Counted from the stretch's first letter, positions 41,464-51,619 are shown. The stretch is DNA of 64,000 nucleotides from Cellvibrio sp. KY-YJ-3 (GCF_008806955.1 NZ_CP031727.1:3238001-3302000); one strand, 5' to 3'. A program made the numbers and translations. The notes: generated by a model not told the origin, from the letters alone.

Positions 41464-43551
41464 TTACTCAGTCGCTAAATCTTTCGCAAACGCATCAAAA
41501 CTATAAGGGCGCCCCAAGAAATCCTGCACCAATTCAGCTGCATCTTTGCTTCCACCGGGTTCGAGTACTGTTTTACGGAAATGGTTTGCCAGTTCAGGGT
41601 TGCGCAAGCCTTTCTTCACAAATTCGCTGTGCATGTCAGCAGCGATCACCAGCGACCACATGTAGGTGTAATAAATTGAGGAGTAGCCATTGAGATGACC
41701 GAAGCTGGCGTAAAAGTAGGTATCTTCTACATAACCAAATGGAGAATAAGTTGATTGGATTGTTTTCATCGCCTCATTCAAATCCAGCGCCGCCGGATCA
41801 TTGTTGTAGAGGCCCAATGACAGGGCTGCATAAAACAGTTGATGCTTGGTCCACATGGCGCGGCCAAAATCCCTTGCAGCGATCATTTTTTCTACCAGTG
41901 CCGGCGGAATAACTTCACCTTTGTCGTTTTGTGCAAAGCTAGCAAGTGTTTCAGCATCCCACACCCACTCTTCCAACATTTGCGAAGGTGCTTCCACAAA
42001 ATCCCACTCAGTTTTAATGCCGGAAAAATACATCCAACGCTGGTTGGTACCCGCAAAAATGCCGTGTAACAAATGACCAAACTCGTGCAGAAAAGTTTCT
42101 ACGTCAGCATGTTCCATTAGGCCTGAACTGCCATCCCCACCGGGGAAATTACACACTAAGGCAGCAACAGGTAATTGAACACCTTCAATACCGTTTACAA
42201 CAGAAAAGGCGGCGGCATGTTTATATTTGCCTGTACGTGGGTGCATATCCAGATAAAAACGCCCGATAACGTTATCACCCTCCACTATTTCAAACGCGTT
42301 TACCGATTCATGCCACACGTCCGTTTGCCACGGGCGGATGGTCACCCCAAACATTGCTTGTACAAGGTCAAAAATACCCTGTTTAACCTTGTCGTAATGA
42401 AAATACTGACGTACTTCTTGTGCGTTAACTTGGTATTGTTCTTTTTTTACCAGATCTTCTACGTACATTTTTTGCCAGTCAGCAACACGGGTCGCCGTAG
42501 GATCTATTTTTTGCAGGCGAGCTAATAGTTGTTGATATTCCTGCTCTGCACGCGGAGTTGCAACGCCAGACACTTTATCGATAAAAGTTTGCGCGTTAGC
42601 GGGCGAACCAATCATTTTATCTTCTGTGACAAACGCCGAGAAATTTTCATAGCCGAGAACTTTTGCCAGTTCATGGCGTTTTTCAATCAGGTTTTGTAAG
42701 ACTGCTTTGTTTTCAGGGTAGGCTTGCTGGCGGAAAATAATGTAGAACTGTTTGCGCAGCTCGTCGCTTTCAGCGTATTGCATGAAGGGAACATAATCAG
42801 GATAAGCCGTTGTGAGAACAATTTTGCCTTCATCATTCGGTTTGTGAGCGTCGATATAATCCTGCGGCAAACCTTTTAAGTCATCGACAGAATCCAATAC
42901 CAGCTGGCGCGCGCCATCGCGAATGTTTTTATCAAAACTCTGACCAATTAAATTGATTTCTTCATTCAGTTTTTTAATGCGGTTACGGGTTGCTTCATCT
43001 TTATCAACACCGGCGCGTTTAAAGTCGCGCAATAAATGTTCGAGAAAACGTTTATCCAGCGCATCCAACCCTTGGTTATCTACCGCCACCAAATGATTGT
43101 AAAGTGGGCGCGACAAACTAATTTCGCTAATCAGTTCTACAAATTTTTGCTCACATTCTTCAGCGCTAACACGCACGGCTTCGTTGGGGTGCACATTGGC
43201 GTAGAGGCTCGCCAAACTCATTTGTTTATCTAATAGCAGGTCTATATTGTTAATTGCCGAGAGCAATTCTTTTGCTTCATAGCGTTTTGATTCAACAGAA
43301 AACGCCTTCATTTGCTCCAGGATTTGACTGTGATCAGCTTGGCAATTTTCAAGGTAGTCTGCGGCAACTTTATCGGTTGGCTGCTGCCATGCGATAGGCG
43401 CAGTAGAGGAAGAGGATGAACTATTTTCTGTTGGGCTTGGACTGCAACCAGTTAGGAACCCCAGCCCCAGTGCCAGAACAGAAACCGGCTTGAGAAAGCC
43501 AAGCGGATTAAATGCACAGATGTTCGTCAAGATAACCTTGCATCGACTCAT
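41464..43551 (-). CDS. M3-family zinc metallopeptidase, predicted lipoprotein
   Basis: A 695-residue thimet-oligopeptidase-like enzyme. The N-terminal signal with lipobox FLTGC (about residue 35) is followed by a Ser-rich linker, which suggests lipid anchoring in the envelope. The zinc site is HEFGHLLHG (about residue 490) with the downstream Glu in EAPSQMLEEW. Cytoplasmic relatives (PrlC, Dcp) degrade oligopeptides. The location just upstream of the opp operon suggests it trims peptides before uptake, which is inference. The tail TYFYASFGHLNGYSSIYYTY is typical of M3. Confidence 0.9.
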   Translation of the reverse strand: MSRCKVILTNICAFNPLGFLKPVSVLALGLGFLTGCSPSPTENSSSSSSTAPIAWQQPTDKVAADYLENCQADHSQILEQMKAFSVESKRYEAKELLSAINNIDLLLDKQMSLASLYANVHPNEAVRVSAEECEQKFVELISEISLSRPLYNHLVAVDNQGLDALDKRFLEHLLRDFKRAGVDKDEATRNRIKKLNEEINLIGQSFDKNIRDGARQLVLDSVDDLKGLPQDYIDAHKPNDEGKIVLTTAYPDYVPFMQYAESDELRKQFYIIFRQQAYPENKAVLQNLIEKRHELAKVLGYENFSAFVTEDKMIGSPANAQTFIDKVSGVATPRAEQEYQQLLARLQKIDPTATRVADWQKMYVEDLVKKEQYQVNAQEVRQYFHYDKVKQGIFDLVQAMFGVTIRPWQTDVWHESVNAFEIVEGDNVIGRFYLDMHPRTGKYKHAAAFSVVNGIEGVQLPVAALVCNFPGGDGSSGLMEHADVETFLHEFGHLLHGIFAGTNQRWMYFSGIKTEWDFVEAPSQMLEEWVWDAETLASFAQNDKGEVIPPALVEKMIAARDFGRAMWTKHQLFYAALSLGLYNNDPAALDLNEAMKTIQSTYSPFGYVEDTYFYASFGHLNGYSSIYYTYMWSLVIAADMHSEFVKKGLRNPELANHFRKTVLEPGGSKDAAELVQDFLGRPYSFDAFAKDLATE

Positions 43552-43835
43552 AATTGCCTCTATTAACTATTATTCAAGAAAGCGCACGATCGACAATACC
43601 ATCGACAACGCCAGCCAACCTACCTTCAGGGCATGGTAGTACACTTTCCACCACAAACAAAGAGCCTAAAAAACCATAGCCGATAGACACTTAGAGTATA
43701 AAAAATCAGCCTGGTTCAGGCTTGGCAAGAAGCCGAAAACCTTTGCTTTTCACTGCCGGGATCTTTTGCAACAAAGCTACAGATTGCTGCTAAGCTTGAA
43801 TTAATCCTCCAGATGCGTATAACAAGATCGAAACT

Positions 43836-44453
43836 ATGCCTGAATACCTGCTTACTGAAGACCAGCGCGACTGTTTGCAAGAGATTACCAACGTCGCCAT
43901 GGGCCAAGCCGGCTCCCATTTGGCTCGCCTGCTGGATGTATTTGTGGTGCTGTCCATTCCTCACGTCAGCGTATTAAACCCAACCGATATCGCCATGGCG
44001 CTTCAATCACTCAACCGCGAAAATCACAACGATGTAGTTCATGGTGTATGCCAGGGATTTATTGGCGGTGGAATCGCAGGTGAAGCCATGTTGATCTTTC
44101 ACGGTACCGACTTCAACGACCTGGCGCGATTGCTGAAATACGACAAAGTACCGGATGAACAAGCGCAATACGAATTACTGATGGATACCGCTAATGTGCT
44201 TAACGGAGCCTGCCTGCGCGGACTTGCCGAACAGTTGGATACCCATTTCAGTTTTGGCCCACCCATGCTACTGGGGCAACACTGCAACATTACCGACTTG
44301 TTACAAAATAATAATATGAAATGGAAACAGGCATTGGTGGTAGAGATAAATTACGCCATTGAAGATCACAAAATTAATTGCGACTTATTGTTAGTGGTTG
44401 CCGAGCACTCAATCTCGGGCTTAACCGAAAAACTCGACTACCTACTTGATTAG
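43836..44453 (+). CDS. CheC-like phosphatase-family protein
   Basis: A 205-residue CheC/CheX/FliY-related protein. The first phosphatase motif D-x3-E-x2-N-x22-P is intact (DCLQEITN at the N-terminus, then Pro in SIP). The second half has E-x3-D-x2-N (ELLMDTANVLNG), so its Glu is replaced by Asp. CheC proteins dephosphorylate receiver domains such as CheY-P. It is followed after five bases by a diguanylate cyclase, so the pair may form a signalling unit that links phospho-relay and c-di-GMP. Confidence 0.85.
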   Translation: MPEYLLTEDQRDCLQEITNVAMGQAGSHLARLLDVFVVLSIPHVSVLNPTDIAMALQSLNRENHNDVVHGVCQGFIGGGIAGEAMLIFHGTDFNDLARLLKYDKVPDEQAQYELLMDTANVLNGACLRGLAEQLDTHFSFGPPMLLGQHCNITDLLQNNNMKWKQALVVEINYAIEDHKINCDLLLVVAEHSISGLTEKLDYLLD

Positions 44454-44458
44454 GTTGA

Positions 44459-45433
44459 ATGACACCGATGGCGAAAAATAAAGATTCAAACAAGCTGTTC
44501 GACGATGTTCATTGGCAAATGGACATTTTGCAAAATATTGATGTCGGGCTCGTTGTAATGGACGAAAACTATACCATCGATGTGTGGAATAGTTTTATGC
44601 AAAACCACAGCGGTAAAGCCCCAGAGAAAGTATTGGGTAAGAGCTTATTTGAAGCATTTCCTGAACTCCCGGAAGCTTGGTTCAAACATAAAGCCCAATC
44701 CGTTTTTGTACTTCAAAATACTGCGTTTACTACTTGGGAGCAGCGACCTTATTTATTTCGCTTTCCGCATTATCGCCCTATTACCGGCACCGCTGAATTT
44801 ATGTACCAAAATAGCAGCATTATCCCGCTACTGGATACCAATGGAGTCGCGCGTCACATCTGCCTGATTATTTATGATGTCACCGACACCGCCGTCAATA
44901 AACTCGCACAACAACAAGCTAACAAACAACTGCAAAACCTCAGCCGCACTGATCACCTGACCGGTTTATTTAATCGTGGCTACTGGGAGTTGAGATTAAT
45001 TCAAGAGTTCAAACGTTTTGACCGGTATGAACAACCTTCCAGCCTGATTATGCTGGATATCGATCACTTCAAAAAAATTAACGACACCTACGGCCACACA
45101 GTAGGCGATGAAGCTATTCGCGCCGTCAGTAGAACCATCCGGGAGCACACCCGCGATCTGGATATTCCCGGTAGATACGGCGGCGAAGAATTTGGCATTA
45201 TCCTGACCAACACCAATGGCGATGGTGCCTGTGTATTTGCCGAACGCCTGCGAAAAACCATCGAAGAATCTACCATTTACGCGGAGGGACACGTAATTCA
45301 GTTTACCGTTAGCATGGGCGTGGCAGAGCTGAATCAGGACTTGCACGATCATCGTCACTGGATCGAAAAAGCAGACCAAGGCCTTTACCGCTCCAAAGAG
45401 GGAGGGAGAAACCGGGTTACCCTGCTCCCCTGA
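44459..45433 (+). CDS. PAS-GGDEF diguanylate cyclase
   Basis: A 324-residue cytoplasmic enzyme. A PAS domain (about 15-150, beginning LQNIDVGLVVMDENYTIDVWN) precedes a GGDEF domain. The active motif is RYGGEEFG, and the inhibitory I-site RDLD lies five residues before it, so product inhibition is likely. It makes c-di-GMP from GTP. AGG lies five bases before the ATG; a second in-frame ATG is at 44468. The short gap implies co-transcription with the CheC-like gene. Confidence 0.93.
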   Translation: MTPMAKNKDSNKLFDDVHWQMDILQNIDVGLVVMDENYTIDVWNSFMQNHSGKAPEKVLGKSLFEAFPELPEAWFKHKAQSVFVLQNTAFTTWEQRPYLFRFPHYRPITGTAEFMYQNSSIIPLLDTNGVARHICLIIYDVTDTAVNKLAQQQANKQLQNLSRTDHLTGLFNRGYWELRLIQEFKRFDRYEQPSSLIMLDIDHFKKINDTYGHTVGDEAIRAVSRTIREHTRDLDIPGRYGGEEFGIILTNTNGDGACVFAERLRKTIEESTIYAEGHVIQFTVSMGVAELNQDLHDHRHWIEKADQGLYRSKEGGRNRVTLLP

Positions 45434-45566
45434 GTTTTCCTGGCAAGGGGCAATAACCTTATTCCCTGGACCAGATGTTATAAGCTGATAACAAGTCGAT
45501 ATTTCTCAAACCGGTGGCATCTCAATAGGATGCGCTCACCCAACACTGGAATGGAAATACGCTTGA

Positions 45567-46532
45567 ATGAAAATTCGTGACCTCGACCTATCCGATAACG
45601 CCATCAACCAGGAACATGAAGCACTCGGCATTCCTCCTGTAGAACAAATTCCCCTCCACCCAATTATCCGCACCGCAGTATGGTTTGCGATACTGACACT
45701 TATTGGCCTTGTCGCTTTGGGCGCAGCACAGGTATTTGGCAGCAGCTGGGATGAAGGCGTTACTACCATCAAAACCACACTCAATGACTCCATGTTTTGG
45801 AATGCTTTACTGGTGGGGTTGTTGGCGCAAATAGTCGATGGCGCATTGGGTATGGCTTATGGCCTCACCTCAACCAGCTTTCTGCTCGCGACCGGCGCAT
45901 CACCGGCATTGGCGAGCGCCTCGGTGCATATGGCAGAAGTTTTTACCACCGGCATATCAGGTATAAGCCACGCCAAATTCGGCAATGTTGATAAGAAATT
46001 ATTTTTACGTTTATTGATTCCCGGCATTGTCGGCGGCCTGCTCGGTGCACTGCTCGTCACTCAAATTGACGGCGACACCTTGAAACCCTTTATCACCGTG
46101 TATTTATTGTTGATGGGTATGTACGTGCTGAGCAAAGCGTTTCGCAAACATATTGCCACGCGCAAAGGTGAACCCAAGCATGTTGCCAAACTCGCGTTAT
46201 TGGGCGGTTTTGTGGATACCTCAGGCGGTGGCGGTTGGGGGCCGGTAGTGACTACTACATTGGTCGGTACCGGCCATGATCCACGCACCACAATTGGCTC
46301 GGTTAACTTCGCTGAATTTTTTCTGACGCTCACCAGCGCCGCATCACTGTTTATTCTCGTTGATGAAACCATCTGGCATGTGGTCGCGGGGTTGATTGTA
46401 GGCGGATTATTCGCCGCCCCCTTCGCCGCCTATGCGTGCAAAAAGTTCTCGACCAGGACTTTACTGATTTTGGTGGGATTACTGATTAGCGGGATATCGG
46501 TGTTTAATCTTTATAAGGCACTTATCGGCTAA
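45567..46532 (+). CDS. TauE/SafE-family permease
   Basis: An integral membrane protein of 321 residues. A hydrophilic N-terminus is followed by roughly eight to nine transmembrane segments. The family features GALGMAYGLTSTSFLLATGASPALASASVHMAEV and a duplicated half with GGFVDTSGGGGWGPVVTTTLVG are clear. Members export sulphite, sulphoacetate or related anions. The substrate here is unknown. It is monocistronic and convergent with the TonB receptor gene. Confidence 0.88.
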   Translation: MKIRDLDLSDNAINQEHEALGIPPVEQIPLHPIIRTAVWFAILTLIGLVALGAAQVFGSSWDEGVTTIKTTLNDSMFWNALLVGLLAQIVDGALGMAYGLTSTSFLLATGASPALASASVHMAEVFTTGISGISHAKFGNVDKKLFLRLLIPGIVGGLLGALLVTQIDGDTLKPFITVYLLLMGMYVLSKAFRKHIATRKGEPKHVAKLALLGGFVDTSGGGGWGPVVTTTLVGTGHDPRTTIGSVNFAEFFLTLTSAASLFILVDETIWHVVAGLIVGGLFAAPFAAYACKKFSTRTLLILVGLLISGISVFNLYKALIG

Positions 46533-46559
46533 TAAGTGCGCTCACAAAAACCAACTGCT

Positions 46560-48773
46560 TTAAAACCTATATTTCATGCCCAATGTTGCGCTGCGCGGCT
46601 CACCAAAATCGGCATAACCCCACATGGAGCGATTGTAGAATTCGTCGAACAGGTTATCGATATTGAGTGAGACCGATAGCGACTCATTCAATGCATAACG
46701 CGCCATAACATCGACCAACCAATAGGACGGCTGTTCCTGTCTGACATCAATAGGTTCACCCGTTGTACTGACGCTGGCAGCGATGCTGGAGTTGTAATAG
46801 GAATCGCTCTGCCACCGCGCACTGGCGCCCAAGGTTAGGCCATCCCAAGTATCCGTAAAGGTATAGCTGTGGGTAATCTTGAACATTTCATTCGGGATGT
46901 ACGTCTGACGCGGGTTGCCCTCCTTATCTTCTGCTTCGTTATGGGTATAGCCACCGCTGATCTTCCATTGTTCACTCAAGGCGCCGGCAATCTCAATCTC
47001 ATAACCGTCGGTCTTAATACCATCGATACTTTCGTAGATATAACTGCCATTGGGTAGTTGCCCCAAGTTGGCATATTCAGAAACATTGTCTTTATTGGCG
47101 CGATACGCCGCCGCAGAAATATTTAAATCATTGTCGAAAAACGCCAGCTTGATACCGACTTCAGTATTAGTACCCTCGGTAGGTTCCAATATGTTTCCAT
47201 CCGCACCGTATTGACTGACCGGTAAGAAAATACCGGTGTAGCTAGTGTAAACCGACATAACATCACTCAAGTCATACACTAGTCCGGCATAGGGCGTGAC
47301 AACATTATTTTCAGAACTACGCTTGGTCGCAGCACCGCCAATCAGATCGGTGTTTTTATAACTCCAGTCGCTTACACGACCACCCACCATTACCTTCAAG
47401 GGGTCGGCAAGGTTAAAGCGCACAGTCCCAAAGGTGCCCGATTGAGTGCCCTCTTCAAGGTTGCCGTAACGACGGTGTGATTGTGAGTAATCAGGTGCTG
47501 GTGGCGTACTTTCAACATAAAAATTGAGCGACTCGACGTAAGTCGTCGACATATACATAGTGAATTCATTACTGCTGTAGCTGTGCCCTAAAACCACATC
47601 GTGATCGCGTTCAAAAAGGACAAAATCACCGTTGACCATCAGATTAAAACTCTGGGTATCGGATTCGCGATCCGATTGCAGTGATGTCGGCCGGGGCGAC
47701 CAGGGATCAACAAAGGCGCCAGTAACCTTATCGACAAAGGAACCGAAGTTTGCGTTGCTTACGTCTTGCGATGCAGTCGCGTAGCGATAGTTACTTTTGA
47801 CTGTCCAGCCGTTGCCAAAATCGTGCCTTAGCTCTGGCATCACGCTGCTTTGTTTGATGTTGCGGTGCGCCCATGGCTGGCCAGTGGAGTAAGAAACCTC
47901 GTGGTCGATCAGCGTGCCGTCAGTATAAAACGCCGGATTGGAGCTCCAGTTATAAACACCACTGGCGTTGACTTCTGTGTTATCGGCCAATAGCGCGACG
48001 GTGGTTTGCTCTGAAAGATCGGCTTCGATAACGCCGTAAATCACCGATTTATCGCGCGTGTAACGGTCAATATAGGAATCGCCATCGAGATAAGCGCCTA
48101 CAATACGGCCACGCACACTGCCGGACTCGTTTAAAGCGCCCGATATATCGCCCTCGGTGCGATAGTTATCCCAACTTCCGCCCGATACAGAAACAGAGGA
48201 TTTGAAGTCGCTCGTCGGGCGCTTGCGGATCATATTCACCGTCGCTGACGGCTCACCCTGCCCACCTAAAATACCGGCTGCACCTTTTAAGACCTCAATA
48301 CGCTCAGCAATCACCGGATCAATACTCTGGCTCAGGTCGCCGGAATAAGTTGAATTGGCGGGGGTGGTGATCATGCCATCCACTTGCACGCCGGTATCCA
48401 ACTGGAAACCGCGCACGAATACCATGCTGTACTCAGAGGCATCACCCACTTTGCTAACACCGGGAACATGGTCAAGCACCTGCTCCATGTCCACCAACGC
48501 TTTGTCTTCAATCATCTGGCTGGTCATGATGGTGACAGTTTGGGGGGTCTCACGCAGGCTCATCTCAAGCCCGGTTGCACCGTTCATAGAGCGCGTGGTG
48601 TAACTACCGGTCACCATCACCTCTTCAATTGATACGTTACCAGTGCCAGATTTTTTGCTGCCTTTAAGCAACGGTTCGGCTTGCACGTCTGCATCAGCCG
48701 CAAGACCCGTGAAGCTAAAACCCAAGCCGAACAGCGTAGCTACTGCCTGCGCCAGTATGCGTTTCGTAAACAT
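46560..48773 (-). CDS. TonB-dependent siderophore receptor 1
   Basis: An outer-membrane receptor of 737 residues in the FhuE/FpvA-like family. A signal peptide (about residues 1-25, ending GLAADA) precedes the plug domain (ETPQTVTIMTSQMIEDK, then EVLKGAAGILGGQGEPSATVNMIRKRP). The beta-barrel ends in a C-terminal aromatic (LGMKYRF). No N-terminal signalling (STN) domain is seen, so it is not an FpvA-style transducer. It diverges from a second receptor with a Fur box candidate between them. Its ligand is probably a ferric hydroxamate or carboxylate; this cannot be read from sequence. Confidence 0.93.
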   Translation of the reverse strand: MFTKRILAQAVATLFGLGFSFTGLAADADVQAEPLLKGSKKSGTGNVSIEEVMVTGSYTTRSMNGATGLEMSLRETPQTVTIMTSQMIEDKALVDMEQVLDHVPGVSKVGDASEYSMVFVRGFQLDTGVQVDGMITTPANSTYSGDLSQSIDPVIAERIEVLKGAAGILGGQGEPSATVNMIRKRPTSDFKSSVSVSGGSWDNYRTEGDISGALNESGSVRGRIVGAYLDGDSYIDRYTRDKSVIYGVIEADLSEQTTVALLADNTEVNASGVYNWSSNPAFYTDGTLIDHEVSYSTGQPWAHRNIKQSSVMPELRHDFGNGWTVKSNYRYATASQDVSNANFGSFVDKVTGAFVDPWSPRPTSLQSDRESDTQSFNLMVNGDFVLFERDHDVVLGHSYSSNEFTMYMSTTYVESLNFYVESTPPAPDYSQSHRRYGNLEEGTQSGTFGTVRFNLADPLKVMVGGRVSDWSYKNTDLIGGAATKRSSENNVVTPYAGLVYDLSDVMSVYTSYTGIFLPVSQYGADGNILEPTEGTNTEVGIKLAFFDNDLNISAAAYRANKDNVSEYANLGQLPNGSYIYESIDGIKTDGYEIEIAGALSEQWKISGGYTHNEAEDKEGNPRQTYIPNEMFKITHSYTFTDTWDGLTLGASARWQSDSYYNSSIAASVSTTGEPIDVRQEQPSYWLVDVMARYALNESLSVSLNIDNLFDEFYNRSMWGYADFGEPRSATLGMKYRF

Positions 48774-48860
48774 TAATGGAGATCCTTATAGCGGGGGGAG
48801 AGAAGTTTGTTGGCACGTTTTTCCTTGACGGGGGAAAATCTCGCAACCTAAAATGCGAAT

Positions 48861-48879
48861 GCTAATTATTATCATTATG
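48861..48879. promoter_or_regulatory. Fur box between divergent TonB receptor genes
   Basis: GCTAATTATTATCATTATG matches the 19-bp E. coli Fur consensus at 15 of 19 positions. It lies 88 bases upstream of receptor 1 and 43 bases upstream of receptor 2, so one operator could control both under iron limitation. Confidence 0.7.
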
Positions 48880-48921
48880 GTTAACAAAAATATCAACTTC
48901 TCTCTCAGGCTCTAAAACCCC

Positions 48922-51132
48922 ATGAATAAGATTCACTTTCCGTTTTCATTACGAGTAAATACTGTCGCCAAGCATCCATCCAACCGCCATCTGGCAATGA
49001 CCACTCTCGCATTAACCTTGGGTTTGCCCGCCGGAGCACTTGGGGCTGAAGCTCAGGCTACCGACTTGCCGATGCAACTGGCAGCCGCCAGCCCGGATGT
49101 CGAGGAGGTTCAAGTTGACGGCCGCAACCCGGAACGAAAAACCGCTACTCGCCTACCCTTTACCCTGCGCGAACTACCGCAATCAATCAGTGAAATATCA
49201 CAAGAAATGATTGAGCTGACCTCCATGACCGACATGAATGACCTGATGATGAATGTCACCGGTGTCAACGTCACACTCTACGACACCCAGCGCCCGCTCT
49301 ACTTTGCGCGCGGTTTCCAAATCACTGACTTTCAGGTCGATGGCATCCCCACCTACAGCGGTTCTACCAACCAGGAATACGACACGGCACTTTATGAGCG
49401 AGTGGAAGTAATTCGCGGTGCCAATGGCCTGCTCTCAGGGGTTGGCACGCCCTCGGCCACCGTCAATCTGGTGCGCAAACGTCCGGGTAAAACGCTGGAT
49501 GCATCAGTATCTGCCAGTGTGGGCTCATGGGATCGCCAGCGCGGCGTTGTGGATGTCTCAACGCCACTGACCAGCGACGGAAAATTGCGCAGCCGGGTTG
49601 TTGTCGCCTATCAGGATTCCGACAGTTTTCGCGACCGCTATCGCGAAGACAAAACTGCGGTATTGGGTATTGTAGAGGGCGATATTGGTGAAAAAACCAC
49701 GGTTGCTGTGGGCTATCAAAATCAGGACAACAACCCCGAAGGCACTATTTGGGGAACCATCCCACTGTTCGCGGCTGACGGCTCCGAAGCCAAGCTGCCC
49801 GTATCGACCAGTTTTGCCCCCGAGTGGACAACCTGGCAGCGTGAATCCAGCACCTTGTTTGCCGATGTAGAGCACAATTTCAATGAGGACTGGAAGCTGC
49901 GCTTTGCAGTAAACCGCACTGAAGGCGACGTATTTAGCTTGCGGGTTTATGCCCAAGGTTTCCCTGACCGTGAAACTGGAGAAGGCGTGCGACTGTTAGC
50001 CGGTGTTGGCGCCGGTGACGACACCCGTGACAGCATCGATCTTTACCTCACCGGTGATTACCACTGGCTGGGGCGCGAGCACACCTTGATCGTTGGCGCC
50101 AATAGTTATGAGATGGAATCCAATACACCCGGTTATACGTCAGTTGCCTCCTGGAGTTATCTGGTACCCGATGCCTGGAACTACGATGGCAAGGCTCCGC
50201 AGCCCACCTATTCCCGCACAGGCGCATTCCGTATCGCTACAACGGAACAAATGGGTGTTTATACCGCCAACCGTTTTAGCCTTACGGATTCACTCTCTGC
50301 CGTAATCGGCGCCCGTGTCACCTCCTGGGAGACAGGAACAGACAACTACAACACCACCGGTGCTTATGTGAACAAGACCGGCACATTTGAGGTCGACAAT
50401 GAACTGACATCTTATGCAGGGCTGGTGTATGACTTGAGCAAACAATTTTCGCTCTACACCAGCTACACCGATATTTTTAATCCGCAAAACTACAAGGATA
50501 AGGACAACAATTTGCTTGAGCCGGTGCTTGGCAGCAACGCCGAACTGGGTGTGAAAGGTGAGTTTTTTGATGGCAAGCTGCTCGCATCTACCGCAGTGTT
50601 CAAAACCAAACAGGACAACTACGCCGTGCGCGATATGACCCAGCCGGAAAATTCACTGCCGGATGGCAGCTCAGCCTATGTGGGGGTTGATGGCACCGAA
50701 AGCGAAGGCATTGAACTGAGCCTGAGCGGGAACCTCAGCGCACAGTGGGTGATTAACGCTGGCTATACCTACGTAGATACCAAGCGCCACACCAATGATC
50801 GCATCTGGACCAACCTGCCTGAACACTCGGTGCAATTGTCCAGCCACTACCATTTCTCGGGCGCATTGGCACCGCTGGTTTTGGGTGGCGGCGTTAACTG
50901 GCAAAGCGAAACCATCGGCTACGGTGTAACTCATCCGACTCGCACGGATGCAACATTCACCCAGGATTCCTACTTACTTACCAACCTCTATGCCACGTGG
51001 AATTTCAACGAAAGCTGGACGGCCTCACTGAGCGCAACTAACGTCTTCGACGAAATCTATTGGGCAAATATTGATTACGCAAACTACGGCGAGCCGAGAA
51101 ATGTGTCACTCACCGTGAAGTGGAAGTTGTGA
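48922..51132 (+). CDS. TonB-dependent siderophore receptor 2
   Basis: An outer-membrane receptor of 736 residues, of the same family as receptor 1. A long signal region (about 1-41) leads to the plug segments LPQSISEISQEMIELTS and VEVIRGANGLLSGVGTPSATVNLVRKRP, then a barrel. It ends in VSLTVKWKL rather than the usual terminal Phe or Trp. There is no STN domain. It is followed on the minus strand by a DUF3325/PepSY/DUF3649 cluster, a set often found beside such receptors. A strong bidirectional terminator follows the gene. Confidence 0.93.
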   Translation: MNKIHFPFSLRVNTVAKHPSNRHLAMTTLALTLGLPAGALGAEAQATDLPMQLAAASPDVEEVQVDGRNPERKTATRLPFTLRELPQSISEISQEMIELTSMTDMNDLMMNVTGVNVTLYDTQRPLYFARGFQITDFQVDGIPTYSGSTNQEYDTALYERVEVIRGANGLLSGVGTPSATVNLVRKRPGKTLDASVSASVGSWDRQRGVVDVSTPLTSDGKLRSRVVVAYQDSDSFRDRYREDKTAVLGIVEGDIGEKTTVAVGYQNQDNNPEGTIWGTIPLFAADGSEAKLPVSTSFAPEWTTWQRESSTLFADVEHNFNEDWKLRFAVNRTEGDVFSLRVYAQGFPDRETGEGVRLLAGVGAGDDTRDSIDLYLTGDYHWLGREHTLIVGANSYEMESNTPGYTSVASWSYLVPDAWNYDGKAPQPTYSRTGAFRIATTEQMGVYTANRFSLTDSLSAVIGARVTSWETGTDNYNTTGAYVNKTGTFEVDNELTSYAGLVYDLSKQFSLYTSYTDIFNPQNYKDKDNNLLEPVLGSNAELGVKGEFFDGKLLASTAVFKTKQDNYAVRDMTQPENSLPDGSSAYVGVDGTESEGIELSLSGNLSAQWVINAGYTYVDTKRHTNDRIWTNLPEHSVQLSSHYHFSGALAPLVLGGGVNWQSETIGYGVTHPTRTDATFTQDSYLLTNLYATWNFNESWTASLSATNVFDEIYWANIDYANYGEPRNVSLTVKWKL

Positions 51133-51217
51133 TTCTTTGAGGTTTAAACCGCTAAACACTTAATCAGTAAAAACATCGCTCACTTAAACATCAGCCACAC
51201 AAAACACCACCCTCACA

Positions 51218-51250
51218 AAACCAAAAGGCCCGTAATGGGCCTTTTGGTTT
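51218..51250. terminator. Bidirectional terminator after TonB receptor 2
   Basis: AAACCAAAAGGCCC and GGGCCTTTTGGTTT form a 14-bp perfect stem with loop GTAAT. It serves the receptor gene on the plus strand and the DUF3325 gene on the minus strand. Confidence 0.88.
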
Positions 51251-51304
51251 AAGCCAATCATATGGCTCATCTTCAATCCGGATGTTGTGCACACGCAAAA
51301 GTGT

Positions 51305-51619
51305 TTAACGGCTCGGCCACACCATCCGCAACAACTGTGGGCGCCAGCTCAACAACATACCAACCGACGGCGCCGCTGCCGCCAAGAACATAATCCAAAC
51401 CAATACCGCCATAGATGGACGGTCGGCGATAAAACACAGCACGGCCGACAGCAAAAGGCCGAGACTCCCCAACAACCTGAGCTTAATTCGCACCTGGGTG
51501 CTGGGTGCGCTTGTTCCCATCACTTGTTGCCAGTGGGCGTTCATCGCCAACGCCAGCCAGGCAAAACCAACAAGGCAACTGATGCCTGCCAATATCAATA
51601 CAATCCAGGGTTCAAACAT
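51305..51619 (-). CDS. DUF3325-like small membrane protein
   Basis: A 104-residue protein with about three transmembrane segments, including the N-terminal VLILAGISCLVGFAWLALAM. Length, Ser/Arg-rich loop and position after a PepSY gene match the DUF3325 family. Its function is unknown. It overlaps the PepSY stop codon by eight bases (ATGTTTGA), which indicates translational coupling in the minus-strand operon DUF3649-PepSY-DUF3325. Confidence 0.8.
   Translation of the reverse strand: MFEPWIVLILAGISCLVGFAWLALAMNAHWQQVMGTSAPSTQVRIKLRLLGSLGLLLSAVLCFIADRPSMAVLVWIMFLAAAAPSVGMLLSWRPQLLRMVWPSR

Noticed and set aside
46518-46539. Hairpin GCACTTAT/ATAAGTGC at the end of the TauE gene as a terminator
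   Set aside because: The stem is short and A/T-rich, lies over the stop codon and is not followed by a T-run.
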